Positions 34,024 to 42,566 are shown, counted from the first letter of the stretch. The stretch: 51,614 nt of DNA from CAYVBJ01 sp964449075 (GCA_964449075.1 CAYVBJ010000022.1:1-51614); one strand, 5' to 3'. Numbers and translations: made by a program. Notes: a model not told the origin generated them from the letters alone.

Positions 34024-35391
34024 TTAATTCTCACTGGTCTTGGTTATACCCAGCTTTTCCATTTTTCTGTATAGTGTGGAAGGGTCAATATCAAGCAGGC
34101 GGGATGCCTCATTTCTGTTTCCGCCTGTTTTTTTCAGAACATTTTTTAAATACTGTTTCTCAAATACCTGCATTGCCTCCTGCAGACTATTTTGAGTCGA
34201 AGGAACATAGTCACCATCCCTATCGTGAACAGAGTCCGGTAAATCCTCCGGCCGGATGAATTCATTATCGGTGAGAAGCATAGCCCGCTCTATAATGTTT
34301 TCCAGCTCCCTTACTTCACCCTTCCATTCATGATGAATGAGAGAGTTCATGGTGTCCGAGTCAACTCCTTTTACTGCCCGGTTCAGCTCTTTCTGATATT
34401 TCTTTACAAAATGATCAACCAGAAGAGGAATATCTTCTTTTCTCTCGGACAGGCCGGGTACTGGTATTTCAACAATATTCAGCCTGTAATACAAGTCATC
34501 CCGAAAACGGCCTTCTTCAACCTCTTTTTTCAGGTTTCTGTTGGTTGCACAAATTACCCTCGTGTCAAATTTCTTGATCTGGTTACTGCCGATCGGTTTT
34601 ACTTCGCGTTCCTGTAAAACTCTCAATAAATTAACCTGAACATTCTGAGGCAATTCACCGATTTCATCAAGGAATAGCGAGCCGCCTGAAGCAGCCACAA
34701 ATACACCATCTTTGTTTTCGGAAGCACCTGTAAAAGCTCCTTTCTTATGGCCAAACAGTTCCGATTCCACCAGGTTTTCAGGAATGGCCCCGCAATTAAT
34801 AGCGATAAAAGGCCCCTCTTTACGTGAGCTGTTTGCATGAATAGCCCGTGCCACAAGCTCTTTCCCGGTTCCGCTTTTACCGGTTATCAGAACATTTGTT
34901 TTTACATCACTGACGCGGCCGATCATCTTGTACACCTTTTTCATGGCGTCGCTTTCACCAATGATGTAGTTGAGGTTAAAATTCTGATCAATTTTTTTTC
35001 TCAGATACCTGTTTTCAAGAAGAATCTTTTTCTGTTTTAAAAGCTGTTCAATGCGAATGATCACTTCATCAAATTCCAGAGGCTTCATAATATAATCAGA
35101 AGCACCTTTACGAAGTGCTTTTACAGCCGTTTCTACCGTCGCAAATGCGGTAATTACGATAATGATCATATTGGGTGCAATCAGTGACGCTTTGTCCATC
35201 AACTCGATTCCATCCATTTTCGGCATCTTCAGGTCTGTAATTAAGATATCGAACGTTGACGACTCCAGTTTTTCAAGGGCTTCCTCGCCGTTACTGACCG
35301 CCACTGCATTATATCCCTCTTCTTGCAAGAGAAGTACCAGCGATTCACGTACATCACGTTCATCATCAGCGATTAAAATGTGAGCTTTCAT
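34024..35391 (-). CDS. NtrC-family sigma-54-dependent response regulator
   Basis: This 455-aa activator has a receiver domain with Asp53 in ITDLKMP, a AAA+ domain with Walker A GKSGTGKE (about 168-175), the sigma-54-contacting GAFTGA loop, Walker B GGSLFLDEIGE and an arginine-rich sensor region. A Fis-type C-terminal HTH follows (about 420-450: GGNRNEASRLLDIDPSTLYRKM). All parts needed for ATP-driven opening of RpoN complexes are intact. Its start overlaps the kinase stop by 4 nt. A -24/-12 promoter about 1.4 kb away, before the YceI genes, is the obvious target in this window. Confidence 0.95.
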   Translation of the reverse strand: MKAHILIADDERDVRESLVLLLQEEGYNAVAVSNGEEALEKLESSTFDILITDLKMPKMDGIELMDKASLIAPNMIIIVITAFATVETAVKALRKGASDYIMKPLEFDEVIIRIEQLLKQKKILLENRYLRKKIDQNFNLNYIIGESDAMKKVYKMIGRVSDVKTNVLITGKSGTGKELVARAIHANSSRKEGPFIAINCGAIPENLVESELFGHKKGAFTGASENKDGVFVAASGGSLFLDEIGELPQNVQVNLLRVLQEREVKPIGSNQIKKFDTRVICATNRNLKKEVEEGRFRDDLYYRLNIVEIPVPGLSERKEDIPLLVDHFVKKYQKELNRAVKGVDSDTMNSLIHHEWKGEVRELENIIERAMLLTDNEFIRPEDLPDSVHDRDGDYVPSTQNSLQEAMQVFEKQYLKNVLKKTGGNRNEASRLLDIDPSTLYRKMEKLGITKTSEN

Positions 35392-36704
35392 AGGGTATTA
35401 CTTCCGGGTAAAGATATTCTGAAACAAGATCCCCGGCCCTCTTTTGTTCCGAGTACTATGGTTCCGTTCATGGACTGAATAATACCATGGCTTACAGACA
35501 ATCCCAAGCCCGTGCCGCTTCCTGTTTCCTTGGTGGTGAAAAAGGGCTCAAAAATGCGATCTCTGATCTCTTCAGGTATACCGGGGCCATTGTCACATAT
35601 TTTTATCCTGATTCTGCCTTTAAAAGATTTTGTGCTAATATAAATAATTGGGTCTTCTGTGTCTTCAAGTGCATCAGCCGCATTGAGAAGAAGGTTTACG
35701 ATTACCTGGTGCAGTTGATCCGGAACAATGTAGACTTTGTTAATCTGTGGATCAATCTGGATATTAAAGTTTATATCTCTGCATCGGGCGTCATGTTTTA
35801 AAAGTCCAACAGCCGATGTAATGAGTTCATTTACATTTGTTTCGGTCGGATCCTGGTTAGAAGGCCTTGAGAAATCAACAAGGTCCCGTACAATCGTATT
35901 GATACGGTTGATCTGCTGACGGACTTTCTTCAGTTGTTCCTGGGAAAAGGGATCATGGGCTCTGCGTTGTAAAAGCTGGGTCAGTGATGAAATGGATGCA
36001 AGCGGATTACCGATTTCATGGGCAACACCGGCTGCCATATGTCCGACTGAGGCAAGGCGTTCCGATTGCTGAAACTGCTGTTCTTTTAGTTTTGCTTCAG
36101 TCAGATCCCTTAAAATCTGAGCCTTTCCTGTTACCTTACCTGTCGCGTCTTTGATCTGGGTTTCACTTAAATTTACCAATCTTTTGGAACCGTCTTTATG
36201 GAGACGTTCGGTTTCATAATGATTGACAAATCCATTTTCTTCAAGCCCGTATGTAAGACATTCAATTTCTCCCTGTTTTATCAGCACATCGGGAATTAAT
36301 ATGGTTATATGTTTGCCTTTTATCTTATCTGCACGCCATCCAAAAAGATTTTCAGCACCCCTGTTCCAGGAAGTAATGATTCCATCCGGAGTGGTAGTTA
36401 TAATTGCGTCTGCAGCCTGTTCAAGAAGTTTATAATACCGTTCTTCTGCAGCTTCAAGTTCCGATTTAAAAATATCCCGGTACTGGTAAATTGTCCATGT
36501 CGCCCAGAATAGAATGACAAGAGCAGTAAGGATGCCCCGGCTGAAATTGAGCCATCGTATCTGGTTTTCAGAAAGATCAGAAAAAAGTACCAGCTGAACG
36601 ATCTCAAAAAAACCGAAAATTAGAAATATGATGACAAGCGAGGAGCCTAACAGGTAGCCGAACCGGACGCGTTTTAAAAAGGAGGGTAACTTATTTTTTT
36701 CCAT
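35388..36704 (-). CDS. PAS-domain sensor histidine kinase (NtrB-like)
   Basis: This 438-aa kinase has two TM segments (about 14-36 and 52-70) with almost no periplasmic loop, so the signal is probably sensed in the membrane or cytoplasm. A PAS domain (about 85-205, including ADAIITTTPDGIITSWN and a PAC-like IKDATGKVTGKAQILRDLTE end) is followed by HisKA with the phospho-His in AAGVAHEIGNPLASI. The ATPase domain has NLLLNAADAL, DNGPGIP and GSGTGLGLSVS. It forms a coupled pair with the sigma-54 activator. PAS ligand unknown. Confidence 0.92.
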   Translation of the reverse strand: MEKNKLPSFLKRVRFGYLLGSSLVIIFLIFGFFEIVQLVLFSDLSENQIRWLNFSRGILTALVILFWATWTIYQYRDIFKSELEAAEERYYKLLEQAADAIITTTPDGIITSWNRGAENLFGWRADKIKGKHITILIPDVLIKQGEIECLTYGLEENGFVNHYETERLHKDGSKRLVNLSETQIKDATGKVTGKAQILRDLTEAKLKEQQFQQSERLASVGHMAAGVAHEIGNPLASISSLTQLLQRRAHDPFSQEQLKKVRQQINRINTIVRDLVDFSRPSNQDPTETNVNELITSAVGLLKHDARCRDINFNIQIDPQINKVYIVPDQLHQVIVNLLLNAADALEDTEDPIIYISTKSFKGRIRIKICDNGPGIPEEIRDRIFEPFFTTKETGSGTGLGLSVSHGIIQSMNGTIVLGTKEGRGSCFRISLPGSNTL

Positions 36705-36711
36705 GCAGGAA

Positions 36712-36750
36712 AATAAGGAGGAGAAACTGAAAAATCAGCTTCTCCTTATT
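36712..36750 (-). terminator. Hairpin between DoxX-like gene and kinase gene
   Basis: The right arm 36735-36750 pairs with the left arm 36712-36730, with a 3-nt bulge, one mismatch and a 4-nt loop. On the minus strand the stem ends in TTATTTTCC and follows the DoxX-like stop at 36755, so it can end that transcript. The kinase ATG is only 7 nt past the hairpin, so it might also fold in the kinase leader. Confidence 0.5.
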
Positions 36751-36754
36751 TATC

Positions 36755-37117
36755 TTATTCCTTTTTATCATCGTAATTTCCGGCAATAAAAAGGGCACCG
36801 CCTGCAAGAGCCAGGTCTTTCAGCATACTCGGCATAGATGCTTCATTTCCACTCATTGCACCGGGTAGGTGAATCGATAGAGCAAAAATGACAAGCATCA
36901 ATGCCAGTAAAAGTCCGGCAAGACGTGTCTGTTTTTCTATGATAAAACTTACAGCTGCTGCAATTAGTGCAACACCTGTTAAGTAAACCCAAAATACCCC
37001 GCCCGGTATCGGCACCATATCGACCATTTGATCAGCAGCCATGAAATGCATCAGGCCAAAAATTCCCATGGGTATTGCATAAAGCCAGCGAGCAACTGTT
37101 GAAGTTAACATGCCCAT
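36755..37117 (-). CDS. DoxX-like small membrane protein
   Basis: This 120-aa protein has four hydrophobic segments (about 9-27, 42-60, 66-85 and 103-115), as in the DoxX/DUF4267 group, whose members take part in redox or respiratory functions that are not well defined. A strong ribosome site (AGGAGGAG) precedes the ATG, unlike most genes in this window. The stretch 37118-37329 upstream is AT-rich and shared with the divergent HTH gene. Confidence 0.7.
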   Translation of the reverse strand: MGMLTSTVARWLYAIPMGIFGLMHFMAADQMVDMVPIPGGVFWVYLTGVALIAAAVSFIIEKQTRLAGLLLALMLVIFALSIHLPGAMSGNEASMPSMLKDLALAGGALFIAGNYDDKKE

Positions 37118-37329
37118 ATTCTCCTCCTGTTTTGGATTGTTAGTTTTAGTTAGTTAATACGTCGTTTCAATATTGAAATAAGTTAACTCATTATAAGAAA
37201 GGGAATTGAGAAAACAAATATTTTTAGCAGATATTACTGAACTAATCACTAAGCAAACAATATCCAGATTGTATTGAAGTTTTGTTATTGATAGTTTAAA
37301 AGCAGTTAAAATTTTAGGAAGATCCGACG

Positions 37330-37384
37330 ATGCCGAAAAAAATTGGAGATTTAACACTCTACTCCGTGGATGACTTGCATGAGC
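37330..37384 (+). repeat. 55-bp duplicate of the HTH gene start (assembly overlap)
   Basis: This 55-nt segment is identical to 37485-37539, the first 55 nt of the HTH gene, and the two are separated by exactly 100 N. Both contig ends carry the same 55 nt, which is a common k-mer overlap length of de Bruijn assemblers. The copy is almost certainly the same piece of DNA, counted twice by scaffolding. Confidence 0.85.
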
Positions 37385-37484
37385 NNNNNNNNNNNNNNNN
37401 NNNNNNNNNNNNNNNNNNNNNNNNNNNNNNNNNNNNNNNNNNNNNNNNNNNNNNNNNNNNNNNNNNNNNNNNNNNNNNNNNNNN
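37385..37484. other. Assembly gap of 100 N
   Basis: Exactly 100 unspecified bases, the usual placeholder for an unknown gap length. Given the identical 55-nt flanks, the true distance is probably minus 55, that is, nothing is missing and the copies should be merged. Confidence 0.95.
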
Positions 37485-37886
37485 ATGCCGAAAAAAATTG
37501 GAGATTTAACACTCTACTCCGTGGATGACTTGCATGAGCTGCTTGGCCTGAGTAAAATGACACTCCGGGCGTATCTCAGGGAGGGCAAGCTGAAAGGGCG
37601 AAAACTCGGGGTGCAGTGGTTTGTAACGGAAGAGGCGATTCGGGCCTATTTTCAAGAGTCAGATCCCAAAAAGCCGGAAGCGAAGAAGAGGGAATTTACC
37701 TACGTGGTGCAGGGCGTAAATGATCTTGTAAGTGAGAAGGAAGAATTTGACAATGAAAAAGATACAATTGAAAGTCTCAATAACCAGGCAATTATCAGCC
37801 TGTTCCAGGTGGCCGTGATAGATAAGGAGAGCGGTGAAACAATTGAAATTGTAAAGGCAAGAGACTTTTTGGAGCGATTTAAATAA
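37485..37886 (+). CDS. Excisionase/MerR-type helix-turn-helix protein
   Basis: This 133-aa protein has an N-terminal HTH_17-type winged helix (about 8-56: LYSVDDLHELLGLSKMTLRAYLREGKLKGRKLG, with W45), as found in excisionases and MerR-like regulators. A Glu/Lys-rich linker and a helical C-terminal half (about 75-133) follow. If the duplicated flank is collapsed, its natural upstream region is 37118-37329. A small gene follows after 1 nt, so the two are one operon. It could be a local transcription regulator; no integrase is nearby. Confidence 0.75.
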   Translation: MPKKIGDLTLYSVDDLHELLGLSKMTLRAYLREGKLKGRKLGVQWFVTEEAIRAYFQESDPKKPEAKKREFTYVVQGVNDLVSEKEEFDNEKDTIESLNNQAIISLFQVAVIDKESGETIEIVKARDFLERFK

Positions 37887-37887
37887 A

Positions 37888-38181
37888 ATGGCCAATTTAA
37901 ATCAGACAAAACTTCAAATATTTGAGTTTGGTGATTCACCTTCCGATCTGTTCTATTTGCTCATTGATCGTAAAGTCAGTCCGGATGGCATAAACCCGGA
38001 ACAGGTAAAACTACTGGATCCAAGAAATTTTGACCGGTCACTTCGGGAGCTGGGTTGCCTGCTGATGTTCACCGGCGATGAAGTAGAGGAACTCATCCAA
38101 AGAGAGGAGATTGATCCTGAGGATATGCACGTTTCTGTTTTTAAACTGGCTGTTAAAGAAGGAGTCATAAAACAGGATTGA
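37888..38181 (+). CDS. Small hypothetical protein, partner of the HTH protein
   Basis: This 97-aa protein is acidic and soluble, with no recognised domain. A QIFEFGDSPSDLF N-terminus, a mid segment LRELGCLLMFTGDEVEELI and a C-terminal helical part are visible. It starts 1 nt after the HTH stop (taa-a-atg), which implies translational coupling and a shared task, perhaps protein-protein regulation of the HTH protein. No toxin or antitoxin signature is evident. Confidence 0.6.
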   Translation: MANLNQTKLQIFEFGDSPSDLFYLLIDRKVSPDGINPEQVKLLDPRNFDRSLRELGCLLMFTGDEVEELIQREEIDPEDMHVSVFKLAVKEGVIKQD

Positions 38182-38363
38182 TTTTTTTTCAGAAGTCCCG
38201 ATTTAAATTCCGAAGTCCGGAATGAATTTTTAAACTTTTGGTAATCTGAAAAGGGTAACCGCAATGAGCGCGGAGAATACGCAGAGTTTTTGTTACAGGT
38301 AGTTTTGGTTTTTTCGCAGTATTCTTTACGGTTCATTTCAATGGGATCTTTGAGTCATTCAAA

Positions 38364-39635
38364 CTATTCTGCCCGAAGAATCTCCGCAAGAGTTTCCGGT
38401 TCCAGGGATCTGGTATCTATTCGCTTATATTTTATTCGCTGTCCACGGCCGGTGCTCTCAACCCACATGGCAAGAAGCTCACCGCTTTGAAGTTTCATAA
38501 CATTCGGGGCCCATCCGTCCTGATTTTCAGCAGACAGCGGAATGGTTTTTTCAAGACCATGTTCGTTAATAACAGACAGTACTGCACGCTTGCGGGCGTC
38601 TTTTCCATTCCCTTTCAGCTCATCCCACACAGCAACAGCCTTATCGCCATTCACAACCAGGTGCGGATGTTTGGCAACCGGGTTATCACTGATCTGAACA
38701 CGCGGAGAAAATGATTCGCCATTGTCAACAGATAAGGCGTAAAAAAGTCCTTCACCTCCGGCAAGTGAGTACCAGATAAAGTGGAGATCCCCGTTTTCAG
38801 CTTTTGTCATGGCAGGGCCGTTATGTGGGCATGCATCAATTTTCCAGCCGTCATCACTGACTTTCACTGGTTTTGTAAAAGTTTGGCCGTTATCATTTGA
38901 TTTGAAGTGCATGATGTCCCTGGTACCATCTGTTAGTCCGCGATAGGTGATATGCAGTGTTCCGGATTCATCTGTCAGCATACTGTTTTTACAGCACTGG
39001 CAAGTGGGTCCGCCAATCCTGTAATCTTCTGTGAAGCCTTCACGTCCGTTAGTTTTTGCGAAATACATGACAGAGTGATCCAGCTTATGGCGGCCATCCA
39101 GCCATACCGTTCCGATCTCTCCATCCGCCAAAAGAGTGGCAGCCACAAAGGAGTGACTGTTCTCGATGTTCGTATCACTAACATGAACAATTTCCGGTTT
39201 GCTCCATGAATCGCCGCCGTCAAAAGATTGAATATATTTTACGCTGCCTGCAAAACGGAATTCAGCCTCTTCATTTTTACTTGAAAAAACCATCACAAGA
39301 GATCGATCCGGTTTTTGAACCAGGGCAGGCAAACTCTCACCGTGTGCGGCACTTACCCCGCGTGTTTCAGGAATTTGCACAGGTTTGCTGAATGTTTTGC
39401 TCTCATCTTCAGAAATTGACATAGCAACAACAGCATCCCCGTTTTCAGGGTCTTTTTCTGTCCACCAAGCCAGCAGCTTACCGGATTCGAGGTACATCAT
39501 CTGTGGTAAATCCGGCTGTTGACCGGTGGACAGAGTTCCGGTGGTATTTGTTGCACTATTTTGATCTGCAGATCCACAGGAGAGCAGGAAAAGCAGTGGC
39601 AGTAAAAAAAACAGATTTTTCATGATGGTAAACAT
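38364..39635 (-). CDS. BNR/sialidase-like beta-propeller lipoprotein with CxCC motif
   Basis: This 423-aa protein is a lipoprotein (lipobox LLSC, Cys20). The body has repeated Asp-box type turns (S-x-D-x-G-x-T/S-F/W, for example SFDGGDSWSKP, SNDNGQTFTKP, SVDNGESFSPR), so a six-bladed propeller is expected, as in sialidases. The catalytic sialidase residues (Arg triad, Tyr/Glu pair) are not clearly recognisable. Instead a distinct T-Cys212-Gln-Cys214-Cys215 motif and Cys269-Pro-His271 occur in loops, suggesting metal or disulfide chemistry. It lies 11 nt after the TonB receptor stop, in the same operon. A surface role in metal uptake or binding is inference. Confidence 0.75.
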   Translation of the reverse strand: MFTIMKNLFFLLPLLFLLSCGSADQNSATNTTGTLSTGQQPDLPQMMYLESGKLLAWWTEKDPENGDAVVAMSISEDESKTFSKPVQIPETRGVSAAHGESLPALVQKPDRSLVMVFSSKNEEAEFRFAGSVKYIQSFDGGDSWSKPEIVHVSDTNIENSHSFVAATLLADGEIGTVWLDGRHKLDHSVMYFAKTNGREGFTEDYRIGGPTCQCCKNSMLTDESGTLHITYRGLTDGTRDIMHFKSNDNGQTFTKPVKVSDDGWKIDACPHNGPAMTKAENGDLHFIWYSLAGGEGLFYALSVDNGESFSPRVQISDNPVAKHPHLVVNGDKAVAVWDELKGNGKDARKRAVLSVINEHGLEKTIPLSAENQDGWAPNVMKLQSGELLAMWVESTGRGQRIKYKRIDTRSLEPETLAEILRAE

Positions 39636-39646
39636 TTACACCGTTA

Positions 39647-41956
39647 TTAATTGAAAAGATATTTGATTCCCACGCCTACATACGCATTCCGGTCGAGCGA
39701 GGGATTAAAAAAGGCGGGCTGAGCTCCGCCGAAGCCGGTTGCATTCAGGGAGATATTTGAACTGAACTTCTCATCAAAAAGATTATCCACACCAAACTGG
39801 ACATCCACCTCGAATGAGGATAAAACGTGTGCCCTGTAACCGATCTTGGTATTAACGACCTGGTAAGATGGATTGAAGACGGAGTTATCATCCCTGATAG
39901 GAGCATCATCTGTAAAAAAGTATGTGGTGTTCAGGTAAAATCCGGGGTTTGTATCGATATCAAACCCGGCGGAAATCGTATGGGGAGAAATCCCGGTGAC
40001 ATCATTGCCGGAAAAGTCATTCAGCACCGTACCGGATTCATTTCGGATTCTGAAATCCCTGAATTCAAAATCCGAATAGGTATAATTGATGAAAGGCCGG
40101 AACCGTGAAATCAGTGATCCGGAATCGCCTGCCCAGGTGTAGCTCAAAGCGCCTTCAAAACCATTTCTGTTTGTACGGCCGGCATTCACAAATATGGTAT
40201 TGTTCAGATCCACTGTTTGTGGAATGAGCTGATTTTTCATTCTGAAATGAAATACCGCTACATCATAGTTCAGTCCGCCAAGAAGATTACCTCGTGCACC
40301 TATTTCATAGTTGGTTCCGGTTTCCGGGTCAACATCATTTCTGATGGATCCGTCCACATCGCGAAGTTCATTGGCTGTAGGCGGCGAAAATCCCTGGCTC
40401 ACACCTCCCCGAAGTGCGATAGCGTCACTGAATACATGAACCAAAGCCACCCGGGGAGAAAACTCAAGGTCAAAATCCCGGACACCGCTGTTGCCTGAAA
40501 TAAGCAGATCTGTTACATCATATTCAACTTTGTTGAGACTCAGACCAAACTCTATCGATGTTTTGTTGGTGAGTTCGGTCTCGGTTTGGGCGAAGATTGA
40601 GTATTGAGTCATATCCAGCTCCTGGTTGAATATCAGGTCACCTTCAGTTCCGCCGAGATTCTGAAACCGTTTGGAATCCTGTAGGCCGTTCAGAAACTCT
40701 CCGCCAAGTGTAAATTTGGTTTGAAGTGTTTTCATGGCAGGTTCAAAATTAAAACGGGTGCGCCCGCCAAAACTTTGATACGGTTGCCGGATAATGGCAA
40801 AAGTCAGCGGATGATCCATGTCGTAAAAAGAGCCAAACATGCTGCTCACATTCGAAAATGATTCATTAAACTGGTAGGTATGAGCAACTCCCACCCGGGT
40901 CCAGTTTTGGAACCGTCCTGCCTGCTGTGCGAGGTTCCGGGCATTGGCCTGTTTTGGGTTTTCCTGTACCTGGTCGGCTGTCAGCGATCCGGGAATGTAG
41001 GTATCCTGGCTGGTACGGCTCAACAAGATGGTAAAAGATTGTTGTTCACTTGGAATGAAGCGAAGGGTTCCGGTGAAAAACTGTCTTTCATCACTATTGT
41101 GCTCCCGGAAGCCGTCAAAATTTTGATCACCAAATGTTATGTTGGCATTAAAGGAATCACTTCCGTACCGGTAGGTGGTAGCAAAACGCCGGAGCCCGTG
41201 AGACCCGCCAAGGGATGAAAATTCAAGGCTGTTCTCCCTGAAACCTGCACGTTGTGTCTGAAAATTCAATACGCCGCCGGTACCGGCTCCATAAATGCTC
41301 GATGCCGGACCTTTAATAACTTCCAGCCTGCCAACGGTGGCAACATCAAGTCCTTCAATTCGTGTAAATCCATCGGCCTCCGTAAGAGGGATCTCATTCA
41401 GATAAATCTTGATATTTCTGATTCCGAAATTTGAACGGATACCGCCGCCGCGAATTGAAATCCGTGCATCGGTAAGATTGCTTTGATCCATCCGGACACC
41501 GGGTATGGTATTTAAGACCGGCTGGAGGCTCACGCGATTTGTGCGGTCAAAATCTTTATTGGTTACCAGGGCAACCGAACCGGCTGTTTCCTGAAGTTTC
41601 TTATTTGTATCAAAACCGATAACCCTCACTTCATTCAGGGCGATGTTATCGGGCTGTATTTCGATATTCAAAAATTCATCAGGATCTTTAATACGGATAT
41701 CACTTTGAATATAGCCGATAAACCTGATTTGCAGCATTGCGTTGTTAGCCAGATCTTCGGGCAGCTGCAATTCAAAACGGCCGTCTTCATCTGTGGATGT
41801 TCCGATTGAAGAGCCTTCAACCGAGATGTTGACCGCAATGAGAGGTTCACGCGTAACCTGGTCAAGAACCCTTCCCTGCACAAGCACCTGTGAAATAACC
41901 TCAGCGTTAAAAATAAAAGAGATAACTGTTGTTAATAAAATGAATTTACGTTTCAT
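39647..41956 (-). CDS. TonB-dependent outer-membrane receptor with carboxypeptidase-like N-domain
   Basis: This 769-aa protein has a signal peptide (1-22), a CarboxypepD_reg-like domain (about 25-105, beginning VLVQGRVLDQVTREPL), a plug (about 125-235, with VLNTIPGVRMD and GPASSIYGAG-GGVLNFQT) and a 22-strand barrel ending GVGIKYLFN with the C-terminal aromatic. The length is close to the siderophore/metal receptors (700-800 aa), not to the much longer SusC glycan porins. No FecA-type signalling domain is present. It sits between a small Cys/His-rich exported protein and a CxCC lipoprotein. The ligand cannot be read from sequence; a metal complex is suggested by context. Confidence 0.93.
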   Translation of the reverse strand: MKRKFILLTTVISFIFNAEVISQVLVQGRVLDQVTREPLIAVNISVEGSSIGTSTDEDGRFELQLPEDLANNAMLQIRFIGYIQSDIRIKDPDEFLNIEIQPDNIALNEVRVIGFDTNKKLQETAGSVALVTNKDFDRTNRVSLQPVLNTIPGVRMDQSNLTDARISIRGGGIRSNFGIRNIKIYLNEIPLTEADGFTRIEGLDVATVGRLEVIKGPASSIYGAGTGGVLNFQTQRAGFRENSLEFSSLGGSHGLRRFATTYRYGSDSFNANITFGDQNFDGFREHNSDERQFFTGTLRFIPSEQQSFTILLSRTSQDTYIPGSLTADQVQENPKQANARNLAQQAGRFQNWTRVGVAHTYQFNESFSNVSSMFGSFYDMDHPLTFAIIRQPYQSFGGRTRFNFEPAMKTLQTKFTLGGEFLNGLQDSKRFQNLGGTEGDLIFNQELDMTQYSIFAQTETELTNKTSIEFGLSLNKVEYDVTDLLISGNSGVRDFDLEFSPRVALVHVFSDAIALRGGVSQGFSPPTANELRDVDGSIRNDVDPETGTNYEIGARGNLLGGLNYDVAVFHFRMKNQLIPQTVDLNNTIFVNAGRTNRNGFEGALSYTWAGDSGSLISRFRPFINYTYSDFEFRDFRIRNESGTVLNDFSGNDVTGISPHTISAGFDIDTNPGFYLNTTYFFTDDAPIRDDNSVFNPSYQVVNTKIGYRAHVLSSFEVDVQFGVDNLFDEKFSSNISLNATGFGGAQPAFFNPSLDRNAYVGVGIKYLFN

Positions 41957-42033
41957 TACACCATAAATTTGTTTGAAATTGAGATAATCATGCCTTCAGT
42001 ATTTAATGGGGCATAATTTTTAAAAAGGAAAGC

Positions 42034-42068
42034 CCGGTATTTGACACTGCGAAAGCAGGTTATACCGG
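42034..42068 (-). terminator. Hairpin (possible attenuator) between the small Cys-rich gene and the TonB receptor
   Basis: ATACCGG at 42062-42068 and CCGGTAT at 42034-42040 form the outer stem, and CTGC (42047-42050) with GCAG (42055-42058) forms an inner stem with a GAAA/TTTC loop. On the minus strand the stem is followed by GCTTTCCTTTTT. It lies between two same-direction genes that probably belong together, so partial termination of the upstream transcript is plausible. Confidence 0.5.
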
Positions 42069-42084
42069 TGTTTGCTATATGGTG

Positions 42085-42438
42085 TTATGCACGGGGAGGC
42101 TGGAGCAGTTTATCGGGGGGGACATTTATCACATCTTCAGATATGAATAGTTCTGCTGAGTCTCTTGAATCCGGCAGATGCGGAGATGAACCATGTTCTG
42201 ATACAAATAGCACCTGGAAAATATGCTGAACAATTAAAGCTGAATCTGTATGCTGGTGCTGCACCTGTTTTTTCAGATAACAGGCACCCTCACAATCACT
42301 GTCAGGGTTTTCACAGTAGTGCAGCATAATATGCTCCTTGTGCAATGCGTACTCCGCGTAAGGTATCAGCGGGGCAAAGAGCAGTGCCACATACAATACT
42401 GAAAGCAGTATGGAGAGAGTTTTCTTCATATTCAGCAA
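42085..42438 (-). CDS. Small Cys/His-rich exported protein upstream of TonB receptor
   Basis: This 117-aa protein (118 codons with stop; start could instead be Met4) has an N-terminal hydrophobic segment (about 6-27) that may be a signal anchor. Shortly after it lies a short motif with His40-Tyr-Cys42, Cys49 and Cys53 (C-x6-C-x3-C), then His61 and His63. The rest looks disordered. Small proteins with a similar 'C...C.GKC.L.K' motif are, to my recollection, often encoded next to TonB receptors in Bacteroidota, suggesting metal binding or redox sensing. That recollection was not checked, and the function is unknown. Confidence 0.65.
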   Translation of the reverse strand: MLNMKKTLSILLSVLYVALLFAPLIPYAEYALHKEHIMLHYCENPDSDCEGACYLKKQVQHQHTDSALIVQHIFQVLFVSEHGSSPHLPDSRDSAELFISEDVINVPPDKLLQPPRA

Positions 42439-42533
42439 ACATTATACAAAACCAGATCTTCTAAGGGGTCACAATTTTATAAAATGTTTTCGAAATAACA
42501 GGCTTTAAGAAGACAAAAATGAAATCTGCTTCA

Positions 42534-42561
42534 ATTCTGAATTCTGAATTCTGAATTCTGA
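42534..42561. repeat. Four tandem copies of ATTCTGA
   Basis: Perfect heptamer repeat at 42534-42540, 42541-42547, 42548-42554 and 42555-42561, lying between the end of the L-2-hydroxyglutarate gene and the start of the small Cys-rich gene. Repeats like this could vary in copy number by slippage, but it lies just 6 nt after the stop codon of the preceding gene, so an effect on expression is not obvious. Confidence 0.7.
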
Positions 42562-42566
42562 ATTTT

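Noticed and set aside
41957..42084. Cobalamin riboswitch before the TonB receptor
   Set aside because: No B12-box-like sequence; the only structure is the short nested hairpin reported above.
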